The notes below the pieces were generated by a model that saw only the letters and a program-made list of their open reading frames with translations, was not told the DNA's origin and made no database searches. Made by a program: the position numbers and the translations under genes. DNA of 64,000 bases from positions 67,910,600-67,974,599 of the forward strand of contig NC_083602.1 in NCBI RefSeq assembly GCF_029168945.1, in the 5' to 3' direction. This document shows, one piece after another, positions 9,731 to 22,700 of this stretch (positions within the stretch are counted from its first letter, which is position 1; the number at the start of each line of letters is the position of its first letter). Source of the stretch: Cannabis sativa (lineage: Eukaryota > Streptophyta > Magnoliopsida > Rosales > Cannabaceae).

Positions 9731-11628
9731 TGTTGGAAATTATTTTACCAGGATCTTCGATCTACTCACAAGTATGTTGATTAACACCCTAAATATGAAC
9801 TTTCTAAAACGATGAAATAAACACATATAAAGTTTAGTAAACCTTACATTGGGTGCAGCGGAATATAATGACTCCTTCCGTTCAGATATCTAGCCCTTGA
9901 TTCCTTTCTGTAGCAGAGCATTATAAATATCTGAACCTGGATCTCTTTCTCTGATTCTTTAGTGCTGAAACTCCTTCTTGCTGAAAGTCTTTCTTCACGA
10001 TCTTTCTCACTATGATTGAGGTATCACTTGCTTGCTGTGTGTGGGCACTACTTTAACACTAAGAATTTCGAAAGCTTTAGGAAGAAGAGAGAAAGGGAGT
10101 GGTCGGCCAAAGATAGGGAGAGAGAGAGGCTCAGTTTTTTCTGAATGAAAAAGTAGAAAATTTAAGTGTCAATTTCCTGAGGCCTTCACTATCTATTTAT
10201 AGCATTCCACTAGGGTTAGATTTGAATTATTTGGCATTAAAATAATAAAAATATCAGAGGTAAATCCCTATAAAAGTGGCCGGTCATGCAATGTGGATTT
10301 GGGCCTCACTTTTTGCAATTTTGCAGTTTTATCTTTTCTACATCTGATTTTCTCAAAAACGCCAATTTTCAAATTCAACCATTTAAATGCCAATTCTAAC
10401 TATTTAATAACTATAAATAATTATTAACTAATATTGTCATTTATCATATTTATTAATTGAACCATACAAAGTATCATAATTAACCAATATGCCCCTAAAA
10501 CTCTTTCTTTACAATTTTACCCTTACTTAGTGAAAAATTCACAAATAGACATAGTCTAATTTGAGAATTATAATTGATTAATCAAAACCAATTATATGAG
10601 TCTTACAAGTAATATTATCTCAACTAGTGGGGGGGACCATGGGTTTATATAACCGAGCTTCCAATAAGCAGATCAAGAATTTATTACTAAAATTCACTAA
10701 CTTATTAATTCTTCGTTAAATCCACGCATAGAACTTAGAATTGCACTCTCAGTATATAGAATGCTCTATATGTTCCACCATATAGACACATTATTAGTTA
10801 TCTATTGTTATAATCCTAATTTGATCAATGATCCTCCATATGAATGACCTACACTGTAAAGGGATTAGATTACCGTTACACCCTACAATGTATTTTATCC
10901 TTAAAACACTTAACCCCGTATAAATGATATTTCAACTTATGTGAAATGAGATCTCCACCATTTATTTTCGTTTGGTCAAGCTCGAAGGAGATCATCCTTT
11001 ACTTACTATTCGCCAGATAGAAGCTATAGATTCCATGTTTATGTTAGCGCTCCCACTCAATTGCACTACCGTGTTCCCAAAATGTACGTATCACCCTGAC
11101 CTAAAAGTAGGCTTAACTAACAAATCAAAGAAAACGAATAGCCTCTCGAGATTGAGCCTAATCATAACAGGATTAAGATCATTTGATCTAGGATCAACTA
11201 GGCGATATTGACTAGAATAGATATTACGGTAAGTTTAATAAATCTAAGCAAAGTTCAATATCGATCCCTTCCGATGCATACTCCATGCATCCAACCTGAG
11301 CTTTACTTTAACCAATGCTCTGGAAAGAACATAGAATTTCTCCAAATGCAAGTAAACTCTGTTGTAGATTATCATATCAGTAAAACCCTGTGTCTGATAA
11401 ATCTAGGAAACTTTATTCACATAGTCATGTTTACTTTCCAATGTGTTGACAGCACAATAAACAGGATAAGTATGTGAAAAGGGTTTCAGATGAATTTATA
11501 CATTATGTACATATAATCATGAAATAAATCATGTGAACCATGCAACATTAAATGTTATTTCTGATCTATATTAATAAGTAAATCTGATTATATTGAAATG
11601 AGTGTTATTTAGGGCATAAAACCCAACA
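9731..11628 (-). repeat. LTR L1 (3' LTR of element O)
   Basis: 1.9-kb LTR from TGTTGGAAATT to CCCAACA. Its promoter is on the minus strand: TATAAATAG at 10193-10201. Pairs with L4. The 79-codon plus-strand frame at 10972-11211 is antisense to the element and recurs in every LTR copy, so I do not treat it as a gene. Confidence 0.88.
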
Positions 11629-12119
11629 AACTGTTGGAAATTATTTTACCAGGATCTTAGATCTACTCAGAAGTATGTTTATTAACACCCTACATATGAA
11701 CTTTCTAAAACGATGAAATAAACACGTATAAAGTTTAGGAAACCTTACATTGGGTGCAGCGGAATAATATGACTCCTTCCGTTCAGATATCTAGCCCTTG
11801 ATTCCTTTCTGTAGCAGAGCATTATCAATATCTGAACCTGGATCTCTTTCTTTGAATCTTTGATGCTGAAACTCCTTCTTGATGAAAGTCTTTCTTTACG
11901 ATCTTCCTCACTATGGTTGAGGTATCACTTGCTGTGTGTGGGCACTACTCATACACTAAGTATTTCGAAATCTCAATGAGGAAGAGAGTGAGTGGGTTCG
12001 GCCAAAGATAGGGAGAGAGAAGGCTCAGTTTTTTCTAAATTCACTACTACAAAAACCCCCTTTAGAGGCGGTTTTTAAGCCCTTTCAGCGTCGGTTTTCG
12101 CGAAATTCGCTACCGACGC

Positions 12120-12292
12120 TGATCAGGGCGACGCTAAAGGGTTTATATGAACCGACGCCATATGTACCCCTATGGCGTCGGTTATTATGAAATAACCGAC
12201 GCCATAGGACCCCTATGGCGTCGGTTATTATTAAATAACCGACGCCATAGGGGTACATATGGCGTCGGTTTGTATAAAATAACCGACTCCAT
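12120..12292. repeat. CACTA 5' subterminal palindrome array
   Basis: Four or more alternating orientations of the 17-bp word AACCGACGCCATAGGGG and its complement, separated by short spacers. The two halves around about 12,210 fold on each other almost perfectly. Confidence 0.85.
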
Positions 12293-12491
12293 AGGAGTTT
12301 ACTAAAAAAAAATTTCAGCTTTAATTAATATTTTTTTTTTTACATTTATTAAAATTCTAAACTTATTTTTCATTATTAATTAAATTAAATTAAAGCATAA
12401 ATAAAATTAAATTAAACAGTTAAATAAATACAAATTTACATTGCTCTAAGTGTTTGTATATTAGGTATTTTTTTATTAATATTTTATATTT

Positions 12492-12960
12492 TATAATATG
12501 TGTTTGTATTCTAGTATTTTAGTATCATTTTTATAATTTTTTAAGTTATGTTTTATATAATAATTAGTATATTGAATAATAAAATAATGTGTAATATTTC
12601 AATTTTTATGTAATTTAATATTTTTATACATTTAAATTTTATAATATGGGTTTGTATTTTTCTAGTATATTATTATTATTTTTATAATTTTTTAAGTTAT
12701 GTTTTGTATAATAATTAGTTTATTGAATAATAAAATAATGTGTAATATTTTAATTTTTATGTAATTTAATATTTTTATACATTTAAATTTTATAATATGG
12801 GTTTGTATTTTTCTAGTATATTATTATTATTTTTATAATTTTTTAAGTTATGTTTTGTATAATAATTAGTTTATTGAATAATAAAATAATGTGTAATATT
12901 TTAATTTTTATGTAATTTAATATTTTTATACATTTAAATTTTATAATATGGGTTTGTATT
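12492..12960. repeat. Tandem repeat, about 151-bp unit, 3 copies plus
   Basis: TATAATATG recurs at 12492, 12640, 12791 and 12942. The second and third units are almost identical over 151 bp; the first is 148 bp and more diverged. Very A/T-rich and inside the CACTA element. Confidence 0.85.
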
Positions 12961-13136
12961 AATATTATTCGAAAATTACTCTAAGTATGTAAGGATTATC
13001 TAAATATATATAAAAAATATTCTTATAAAAGTAAGTTAAAGAAAACATACCTTATACCAAAAATTATGTACTTGACTTCCGATAAAATCCTGACAACCAA
13101 GTTTAAGAGAAACTAAAATCAAATATTATCCTAATT

Positions 13137-13635
13137 CTACCAAAATTTCGGCAGCATAACGGTTATAATTGAACGTTTCCAAAAAATTTAAGCCTATTAA
13201 TAACATTTTCCTAACACCATTAATAAACAAAATTTGAGAACCTTTCAAAGTATGAACTTTGACATTAATAATCATGCTACTAACACGAACATGTTTTGAG
13301 TCAAATATAAAGACCTACTAAGTATAATAAATGCATAGACACATCAATTAGATTATACAAGACAAGTGCCTAAAGTAACAAACAAAACAAATGTCACCTA
13401 ATTTCACGAACATGTTTTGAGTCAAATATAAAGACCTACTAACACGAACATGTTTTGAGTCAAATATGAATGAGTTATGTCACCTAATTTCTTACAACTA
13501 GCGAGTAATAACCTAGTTATTTATGTTATGTACTTTTCCTTTAACATTTATGTTTTTTATAATAAAATTTGATCCAAATGCTACCGAAATTTTGGCAGCA
13601 TAACGGCTGTAATTGGACGTTCCCAAAAATTTTAA
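13137..13635. repeat. Short direct duplications inside the CACTA element
   Basis: A roughly 55-bp segment with 'ggcagcataacgg' occurs at about 13137-13192 and 13577-13634. A roughly 35-bp segment with 'acgaacatgttttgagtc' occurs three times between 13285 and 13470. No coding content is recognised. Confidence 0.7.
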
Positions 13636-14745
13636 AAGTGCCTAAAGTAACAAACAAAACAAATATAACAATACAGAACAAAGAAACTAACATAAACAAT
13701 ACAAAATTTATCCACCCATCCGACCGCAGTACATGTATTCGCAGAACCTACTTCACTACGGATGAATATTTAAGATATTCAAACTCAACTAAGCATGCAT
13801 TGATAATTAATTATACTAACAAAATGTTAGCGGATGGATGTACCTATTGCAAATCCGATCAACACCGAAATATGTCGACCCTCAAATATTAGCACACAAC
13901 CTATAACATAATGCAATATACAACCAATTTAAAATTTTAATTATTAAATTACTCACTAGTTATTAAACAAAGTAGCAAGTTACTAGCTAGTTACTAATTT
14001 CCATAGTTAATTTTTTAAAAAATAACATATAAATATATATACATATATAATCAATTATATATTCACACTACCATTATTTTAAAAACTTTATCTCTAAACT
14101 AATTAAATTCCTACTACCTCTCATTCTCATTCACAACAAATATATATACAATACTAATACACAAATAGTATATACACACAAGATATATATAAACACATAT
14201 TCAATAATAAAACACAAAATATATACATATATATTATATATCAAGTTAATAAATATTTACCTTATAAACGCAATCCGGCAATAAAATGCTACAAAAATCC
14301 GACCACCTCTAGAACACACACAATATAATATTAATAAAATAAAAAAATTCTAAAAAAATTTACAAAAACGAAATAATACCAATGTACATAAATAAAATGA
14401 ATAGAAAGCATATTTATACCTTAATGGACGTTGAGACTCAACGTTTTCTCCGCTAAAATCGGTGGCCGGAGTTATACCCACCACCTTTCTTTATAATAGG
14501 TTCGGTTTGGTATATAGAGGGGAAAAAAACTAAACTTTTTAACAGTATAGGTTTAGGTATAGAAAATAGAAGATTTTAAGACAAAAATGGGGTAAAATGG
14601 TTAAGAAATGAGGGAGAATGAGGTTATTTTAGTGGTGGTTGGCGAGGGTTTTTTCGTGGGTTTGGGGCTGCTGTGGGTGGCTGTTCTTCGTGTTCAACAA
14701 GTTGTGAAATGAGGAAGTGAGGAAGACGAAGCAGAAAGGGTTTGA

Positions 14746-14868
14746 TATATAACCCTATGGCGTCGGTTATTAGGTATTAACCGACGCCATAGGTGCCACG
14801 TGTTGAATAAAGGTGGCACCTATGGCGTCGGTTAATACCTAATAACCGACGCCATAGGGTTATATAAA
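14746..14868. repeat. CACTA 3' subterminal long palindrome
   Basis: An almost perfect inverted repeat with arms of about 50 bp around a centre near 14807. Each arm carries two opposed copies of the CTATGGCGTCGGTTA word also seen at the 5' end. It would extrude as a long hairpin. Confidence 0.88.
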
Positions 14869-16539
14869 AAAAACCCTGATTTTTCCAACCCCCAACCGAC
14901 GGCATAGATATATATACATTCTATACCTACGGTTTTTACCAAAAAACCGCCTCTAAATGTCAATGCAGATATTTTCACCCCCTTTAGCTTCCCTTTTTAT
15001 AAATTGGGTTGAAAAAAGGGAAGCTAAAGGCTTACATTGTAGTAGTGATTAGAAAAAGTAGAAAATTTAAGTGTAATTTTTCTGAAGCCTTCACTATCTA
15101 TTTATAGCATTCCACTAGGGTTAGGTTTGAATTATTTGGCATTAAAATAATAAAAATATCAGTTTAAAAATTTAAACCAAGTGGCCGGCCATGTACAGTA
15201 ATGGGCCTTACTTGGATTTTGCAGTTTTCTCAATTTTGTATTTGATTTTCTCAAAAACGCCAATTTTCAAATTCAACCATTTAAATGCCAATTCTAACTA
15301 TTTAATAACTATAAATAATTATTAAATAATATTGTCATTTATCATATTTATTAATTGAACCATACAAAGTATCATAATTAACAAATATGCCCCTAAAACT
15401 CTTTCTTTACAATTTCGCCCTTACTTAGTGAAAAATTCACAAATAGACATAGTCTAATTTGAGAATTATAATTGATTAATCAAAACCAATTACATGAGTC
15501 TTACAAGCAATATTATCTCAACTAGTGCGGGGACCATGGGTCTATATAACCGAGCTTCCAATAAGTAGATCAAGAATTTAGCACTAAAATTCACTAACTT
15601 ATTAATTCTTCGTTGAATCTACGCATAGAACTTAGAATTGCACTCTTAGTATACAGAATGCTATATATGTTCCACCATATAGATGCATCACTAGTTATCC
15701 ATTGTTATAATCCTAATGTGATCAATGATCCTCTATATGAATGATCTACACTGTAAACGGATTAGATTACCGTAACACCCTACAATGTATTTTATCCTTA
15801 AAACACTTGACCCCGTATAAATGATATTTCAGCTTATGTGAAATGAGCACTCCACCATTTATGTTCGTTTGGTCAAGCTCGAAGGAGATCATCCTTTGCT
15901 TACTATTCGCCAGATAGAAGCTATAGATTCCATGTTTATGCTAGCGCTCCCACTCAATTGCACTACCGTGTTCCCAAAATGTACGTATCACCCTGACCTA
16001 AAAGTAGGCTTAACTAACAAATCAAAGAACACGAATAGCCTCTCGAGATTGAGCCTAATCATATCAGGATTAAGATCATTTGATTTAGGATCAACTAGGC
16101 GATATTGACTTGAATAGATATTACAGTAAGTTTTATAAATCTAAGTCAAAGTTCAATATCGGTCCCTTCCGATGCATACTCCATGCATCCAACCAGAGCT
16201 TTACTTTAACCAATGCTCTGGAAAGAACATAGCACTTCTCCAAATGCAAGTAAACTCTGTTGTAAATTATCATATCAGTAAAACCCCGTGTCTGATAAAT
16301 CTAGGAAACTTTATTCACATAGTCATTTTTACTTTCCAATGTGTTGACAGCACAATAAACAGGATCAAGTATGTGAAAAGGGTTTCAGATGAATTCATAC
16401 ATTATGTACATATAATCATGAAATAAATCATGTGAACCATGCAACATTAAATGTTATTTCTGATCTATATTAATGAGTAAATCTGATTATATTGAAGTGA
16501 GTTTTATTTAGGGCATAAAACCCAACAAACTCCCACTTG

Positions 16540-18420
16540 CACTAATATAAAACAAAAAGTGCGTTTCAAATAATCTCAACACCTCGATATACAAATCAAG
16601 TGTAGTAGTAGTAAACTCCTCGTAATAGGATCTGAAAGGTTGAATTAACCACAACCTTTTCTCCACCATTACTCTTCCTTAATCACAAAATTATTGATAA
16701 TGTGAAATTCCTCTCTATATGTCTACTCTCTTGGGATACTGGATTCTATACCTTTGGCAACTACTTTTGGTTAATCAGGACATTTACACTAGTAGTTAAG
16801 GCAATTTGGAATGGTGCCAAAAATGTATAGAACTTTTCTTAGACTGAATAAGTACCTTTCCTGTAACTTTAAGATTCAGTCCCTTCCTGGTAGACGTAGA
16901 GACTTCAGATAGGTTTTTACACTTCTCCAAAATCACTATTCCACCCCCAGAGTAACCACCATCTTATCAGAAAGATTTTCTAGCACAAAGGCAAATTTTG
17001 AAATCTGATGTGGTGTAGTCTATGAGTTTTAAACACACCCTTATAGACTAACATATAGTTCCTCTTCTTTATCTTAAGATTTACTTGATTTTCTTCCAAT
17101 GTTCTTCTCCTGGATTAATCTGATACCTACTCATTACTCCCACTCAACAGCAGGTCTCTGGTCTAAGGCATACTAAAGCATATCTGAGACCTCTCACTGT
17201 TGATATAAGAAATTCTTTCATGGCTTTATCTTTTCTGGAATTGTTGAGACTTTTCCTTAGATAAATAAAATCTATGTTTAAGAAGTTGTGAAGCTTCTAT
17301 AGATTGCCATTAGAAAGAAAATGCTCCAGCATCTCACTAAAGTAAGTTGCTTGCATTAGAGTAAGTAATTACCAGGTATACCACAAGCCATAGGTTTAGA
17401 TAAACTCAAACCTATAATACTAGGAACAGGAAGTTTTGTTAAGTCCATTGAATGGACTTATAAACGAAATTTTCCTTTTATGTCCTTGTAATAGAAAACT
17501 TTAGGTTATTCCATGTGAATGGATTAAACCATAGTTCTTTTGGCTTTCTTCTTATAGTTTCTTATTTTGACAATCCATTACTTGTTTAAACTCACAATGG
17601 ATTTTAATCACTAGTGTCTTCCAAGTCATAAGAAGGTGAGTTCTTAGAAACTCTCCCACTACGACAAGGTACCGTGAATTATGTCTAAAAAAACTAAATG
17701 GTATTGATCTCTTCGGTTATGACAAGACAAAAGAGGCAGTGAGATCATCATATATCAAATAAGATGATAGAACACTTTTGGAATCAAGAATTAAATATCT
17801 CCTTTATTTTCAAACTTAGTCATTATCTTAGAAAAGTAGTATTTGTTTAAATAAACACTTTCTTATCTATTGACTATGGGATGGTCCACCCCTAATCACT
17901 TAGAATAGCTAACAAACCATGGTTAACAGTTCTAGCTTTTCTTAAGATTTTGATTAGGTCATCCATGAATCTAGTAATGATTTACATTAAGTATACAACC
18001 ATTACATCATTCTGAAATTGTATTACCATAGAAGGAATTAGGCAACGAATAGTAACTAATCATCAATATGCAACTCGAAATTTCTGGGGAGGTAAGTTTT
18101 GATATAATTCAAAAATTAATTTAATGATCTTTGAACTGCATATCTACTAACTATTTCTCCACCCCTATCAGTTCGCAAGATCTTTAACCACTTACCTTAA
18201 TGGTTTTAACCATTGCTAGAAATTAATGAAATTTTTCAAACATTTCAAATTTCTTGCTAAAAGGTATAATCTAGAGTTATCGTTTTAAGAATGCAACAAA
18301 AAACTCATATCCACCCCTGAATGTACATCCATCTGCGAATGAGATGAACTACTTTCAGTGGACATAGGCATATTAACTCTTTGCAGAGATTGATCTTGTC
18401 AAATCCACTATGAACAAGAT
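16540..18420 (-). pseudogene. Decayed Ty1-copia pol of element I
   Basis: On the minus strand, scraps of copia polyprotein survive between stops. ILRTDRGGE (18155-18181) is the integrase core motif around its second Asp. About 300 bp farther, a VFI-TNTTFL remnant (near 17,830-17,860) matches the region after integrase. Near the 3' end, before the purine tract, there is a weak RNase H C-terminal echo. No frame exceeds 60 codons. The reverse transcriptase region is missing or unrecognisable, since there is too little DNA between the integrase and the LTR. Confidence 0.65.
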
Positions 18421-18959
18421 ACAAATGCCATAGATTAAAAAAAATGTGGTAGTGTCTTTTGATGACTTAAGTTTAGTTACATCAAAGAGTTCTTAGAATA
18501 CTGCAAGTGGATCCTGGTCACAAAATACCTAACTCATATTCTATACAGTTTTAATCCATTAATAGAAGATGGATATTAAACACTTGAGAAAGTGTAACTG
18601 TATTGTATTCTGGAATTAGTATTATAAGAAAATTTCTATTTGGAATCTAAAATTAAAGTCAAAGACTTAAATTTATACCAAATATTATGAGTAATTCTAT
18701 CTTGGACCACCACTACTAATTTAACTCTAAGTCTGATTTGCCCATACAAGTAGGAGATTTCTAAGATTGAGGATTTATATCAATTGGGAATAGAATTTCG
18801 GGATTATAATCATATGCGTCATTTAATTTCTTAAGAGAAAATATAGAATGACATGAAATGATTTATAGAGCATTCATCCAATGATATATTATTGAGCTAA
18901 TTCGATATGAATAAGCTAAGAGGAATTACGATAATTTCGTTTATTAAATAAGAATCCAA

Positions 18960-19700
18960 CGATGCTTCGATTAGCGAAAGTCAAAGTAATCTTATTTATG
19001 TAATCTTCTTGTTTCATATTGTAAAAATGCTAGTCTAAGGTGTCATCAATTGATGAACAGCTAGATGTTGCATATACAATATTTATCTTTCGAGATCTTA
19101 CACTATTATGTATGTCTAATGGTGAAAATCCATTAGGGATTTATCTCATTAGAAAAACAAACATGTTAGACCAACAATGAAGATTCGAAATTAAACTACA
19201 ATTTAATAACAGAAAATAACATGGTTCAATATAAATTCATACACAATTCAGAAATTATTAAACATATAGCAAGTAGGAATGACAAGTGAAAATACTAAAA
19301 CATACAATCCTAAATAATTTCCAAGGTTTCCAACAAACTGATACAGTGTCCCAGTAGGCGAGAGTCAAAGTATCATTCATTGAATAGAGTTGTCAGCTCA
19401 TCTAAAATAGGAACCATTCTAGCAACCTTCTATTCAATCAAAATAAGAATCCAACGTTGTCCCCGTAGGCGAGAGTCAAGATTATTCTCATTTTATGAGC
19501 TTCCACCATTGTTTCATGTTTTATAAGTTTATCTCTAAGTAGTCACCGTAGGGGAGAGTCTAACAGAGACGAAAACTTACAAAACACTTATCAAATGAGA
19601 TCTTACGGTGTTAAATGCGTTCAACGAATAACAATCCATAGGGGGACGAAGTCTAGCGTCTCGAGGTTATATTAAAAACATTTAACTATTGTAAGACCAA
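18960..19700. repeat. Dispersed 'GCGAGAGTC' motif cluster in element I
   Basis: The word (T)AGGCGAGAGTCAAAG or close variants recurs at about 18,973, 19,352, 19,460 and 19,545, each beside 'aatccaacg' or 'tgtccc'-like text. Element O has the same motif at about 28,002, 28,390 and 28,502. Function unknown; it may be remnants of an old tandem repeat. Confidence 0.6.
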
Positions 19701-19739
19701 CAATGGAGATCGAATATCTTAATAAAAATAAAGCTCATT

Positions 19740-22700
19740 ATTTAAAGTGAGTTGTATTTTCTTTGATTCTCTTTATTTAATCTATTTATTTTAAATATAT
19801 ATATATTTATTTAATTAAAATTTCCAATTTAGAATGAAAAATTCTAAATATATATTTTAATTTAATATTTATAAATTTTACTTAGATGGATATGAAAATA
19901 ACATGAATTATTTCCATCTTAGTAATAATTTTCAATAAATATTTAGAAAATTATTCAATTTAAGTTGTTACAAAATTAATTTAAATTAATTTAAAACTCA
20001 AATTTAATTTTCTATAAATATATATTGCATTTCGAAAAATTAAAGTATTTAAGAATACAATTTTCGAAATTGCATATTAAAATAAAAATAAATCCTGGAA
20101 AAATTATTCTAATTTAATGTTGGCCCAAAATTAATTTACAACAAAAAATATAATTTTCCTATTTAATTAAATATGTATAAGAAAAATTTCAAATATTTAA
20201 GTATGATGATGAAAATCAACTTAAATATTAATTTTCTATTTAATTAAATACACTAGAAAAATACTTCAAGCAAAAATATCACCTATCTAGATTTTCCTTT
20301 GACTAATTAATTCAATTTCTAATAATATATTTTAATTCATTTATTTTTAAATTAATCAATTAATGAAAAAATCATTGATTTAAGTTGGTCCAAAATTAAA
20401 ATAAATAATTTACAACTTTAATCTATTTTTCAAATAAAAGTCGAAATTCCAGCATTTAAGAAATGCAATTTCGAAATTTGATTAATAAAATAAAGAAAAA
20501 ATATATTTTGAAAATTATTTAAATTTAGTTGAAAAATTAAATTTCAACTAAAAATAATTTTTCTATTTAATTAAGTGTCATGAAAAAGAAATATTTAAGT
20601 ATGATGATGAAAATCAACTTAGATATTTAATTTTCCAATTAATTAAATGTATTAAATTCAAGAAATAAATAATTAAGTGTAGAGAAGGCTTAATTATTAA
20701 TCTCTAGTTTAATACTAGGAAAAATATACTTAAAATAAATTGTACCAAAATTAATTATATAAATAATTAATTTCACAATGTATAATATTTTCCTATTTAA
20801 TATTAGAAATAATAAGGGGGCGTTTGGTATGAGGTGTTTAAAATAATCTGATTATAGAGAATATTATGAAAGAGAATATGATTATAGGGAAATGTGTAAA
20901 CTGTGTTTGGCTGTGTAGGGTAATATGTAATCATATTACTGTTTAAATTACACTGTTTGGTTGAGTACAAGAATCTTATATATATTATTTTGAAAAATTA
21001 AAATAAAAATATTTTTTTATTATATCTATTTAATGTTAATTACATATAAAAATAAAATAGTTATTTATTAAAGAAATATATTTATTAATTAGTAAACATT
21101 AAATTTTATTGTATTTTTTATTAATTAAAATGATCATTTCTATATATTTTATCACTATGTTATTTATTTTTGTTCGATATGTTATTTATGTACATCATCC
21201 GCGTAAAATTTTTGTATAATAAATATATACATGTGATTGCTAATAATTTAAAATAACTCAGTTAAAAAAAATTGATCTCACAAACTAAATTTATATATCA
21301 TAATATTTTATTTATAATAAATGATAATATTATTAATATTTAAATTTATTTATTAATTTAAAAATGTTATTCAAATTAATATGATGGAAGGTAATAATTC
21401 AATCCTACCCTTTTGAAGGTATGAACATTACCCTCCTCAAGGGTAGTTATATTACTAGGGGAATAACATTCCAAGACTAAACCCTCCAAACAAACAAGGT
21501 AATGTTTCACATTACCATTCCCTTCCTAGGATTAACCTATTCCAAACAGCTGTATTAGAAAATATCTTATTTAACTAAGTATCTTTTCCACAAAATTTGA
21601 AAAAATAATATCTAATTTAAGTTGTATTAGAAAAAATCTAGAACTTAAATATTTTTCAAATTTAAATTTAATTAAATATCAAAAATTAAGTTATAACCAC
21701 TTAATTTGAAAATATTCCATTTTAAGTTAATATTCGAAAAGATATTAACTCAAAAAAAAAAAAGTCTAAAATATTCCATTTTAAGTTAATATTCGAAAAG
21801 ATATTAACTTAAAAAATATCTAAAGAATCTTAATAACCAATGCCTAAAATTCCTCAACTTAATTTTGAAATTTGAAATTCAAAAGATATTCAGATTTAAG
21901 TTGGTTAGTTGTAGATAACTAAATATCAACTTAAATATGAATATTTAATGAAAAATTTAAATTAAGCTCTAGAAAGAATCTAGATGGTTATAATTCTATA
22001 TTTAATTAAATACAAGAAAATACATATAGTTTAGCTTAGATTAAAGAATTCTTTAAACTATAATTTTCTTAAATTAATTTCAAAATAAATGAAATTAATT
22101 ATGTTGCTAATCAATTTTATTAGGTTAAACTAGTTTAATTAACCTAGTACAGTCATTCAAATCAGGCAAATGGGCCTTCACAATTGGGGTGGGTCATGTG
22201 AGGGGGTGCTGGGTTCAGTATGTCGTACCCACTACTATGGCTCCCAACTCTCACACAAGGCCCAAAAGAGAGGAATTTAACCTTAATAAGAACAACTGTT
22301 ATTAATTGAATAGGCCCAAAAACTAAATGGGCCTAAATAAATTCTATCAAGAACTATGATAATTTCTTTTAGCAACAACAACCTATATGCATCTACAATA
22401 AAATTAAACACATAGGCTCACAGAGGCACACTTTGGATGGGTCCTATCATGTTGCTAGGTCATACACAGATGAAAGAAGATTATAAATTTACCTGTTACA
22501 AATTATTAACTTGACCAAGGGAGCCATCAGATCATTAGATCTGGCAAAAAAAGTAACCATGGCTATTTGCAATCAAGTAATAATAGGTTTTGAAAACTTA
22601 CACACAAGCTAAAACACATACTCCTGCAACAAGGTTAGCTGGATAGTTGGATGTAGGATTTATTTAATTTTAAATTAAATAATTAATTTCAAAAATAATT

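Larger units (their letters stand above)
12042..15047. mobile_element. Non-autonomous CACTA (En/Spm) transposon
   Basis: Ends are CACTACTACAAAAA and (reverse complement) CACTACTACAATGTAAG, with a 3-bp duplication ATT at 12039-12041 and 15048-15050. The uninterrupted LTR L3 shows the empty site. Subterminal regions hold many inverted copies of a CCTATGGCGTCGGTTATT-type motif, as expected for CACTA transposase-binding repeats. I find no TNPA/TNPD-like or DDE transposase; the longest frame (13569-13892, 107 codons) is not recognised. It must have moved with a transposase supplied elsewhere. Confidence 0.88.
11632..16527 (-). repeat. LTR L2 (3' LTR of element I), split by a CACTA element
   Basis: Begins TGTTGGAAATT and ends CCCAACA like the others. 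It is split by a 3006-bp CACTA insertion plus its 3-bp duplication, so the LTR itself is about 1.89 kb. The purine tract on the minus strand (AAGTGGGAGTTTG) lies immediately beyond 16527. Confidence 0.88.

Noticed and set aside
10972..11211. A 79-codon frame repeated with almost no change in all five L-family LTRs (also 15869, 24894, 33489, 36749), with a second conserved frame after it.
   Set aside because: It is antisense to the element, sits in LTR sequence that is equally conserved outside the frame, and matches no known domain. Similarity reflects recent common origin of the LTRs.
13569..13892. A 107-codon frame as a possible CACTA transposase remnant.
   Set aside because: No match to TNPD/DDE motifs; composition looks like translated non-coding A/T-rich DNA.
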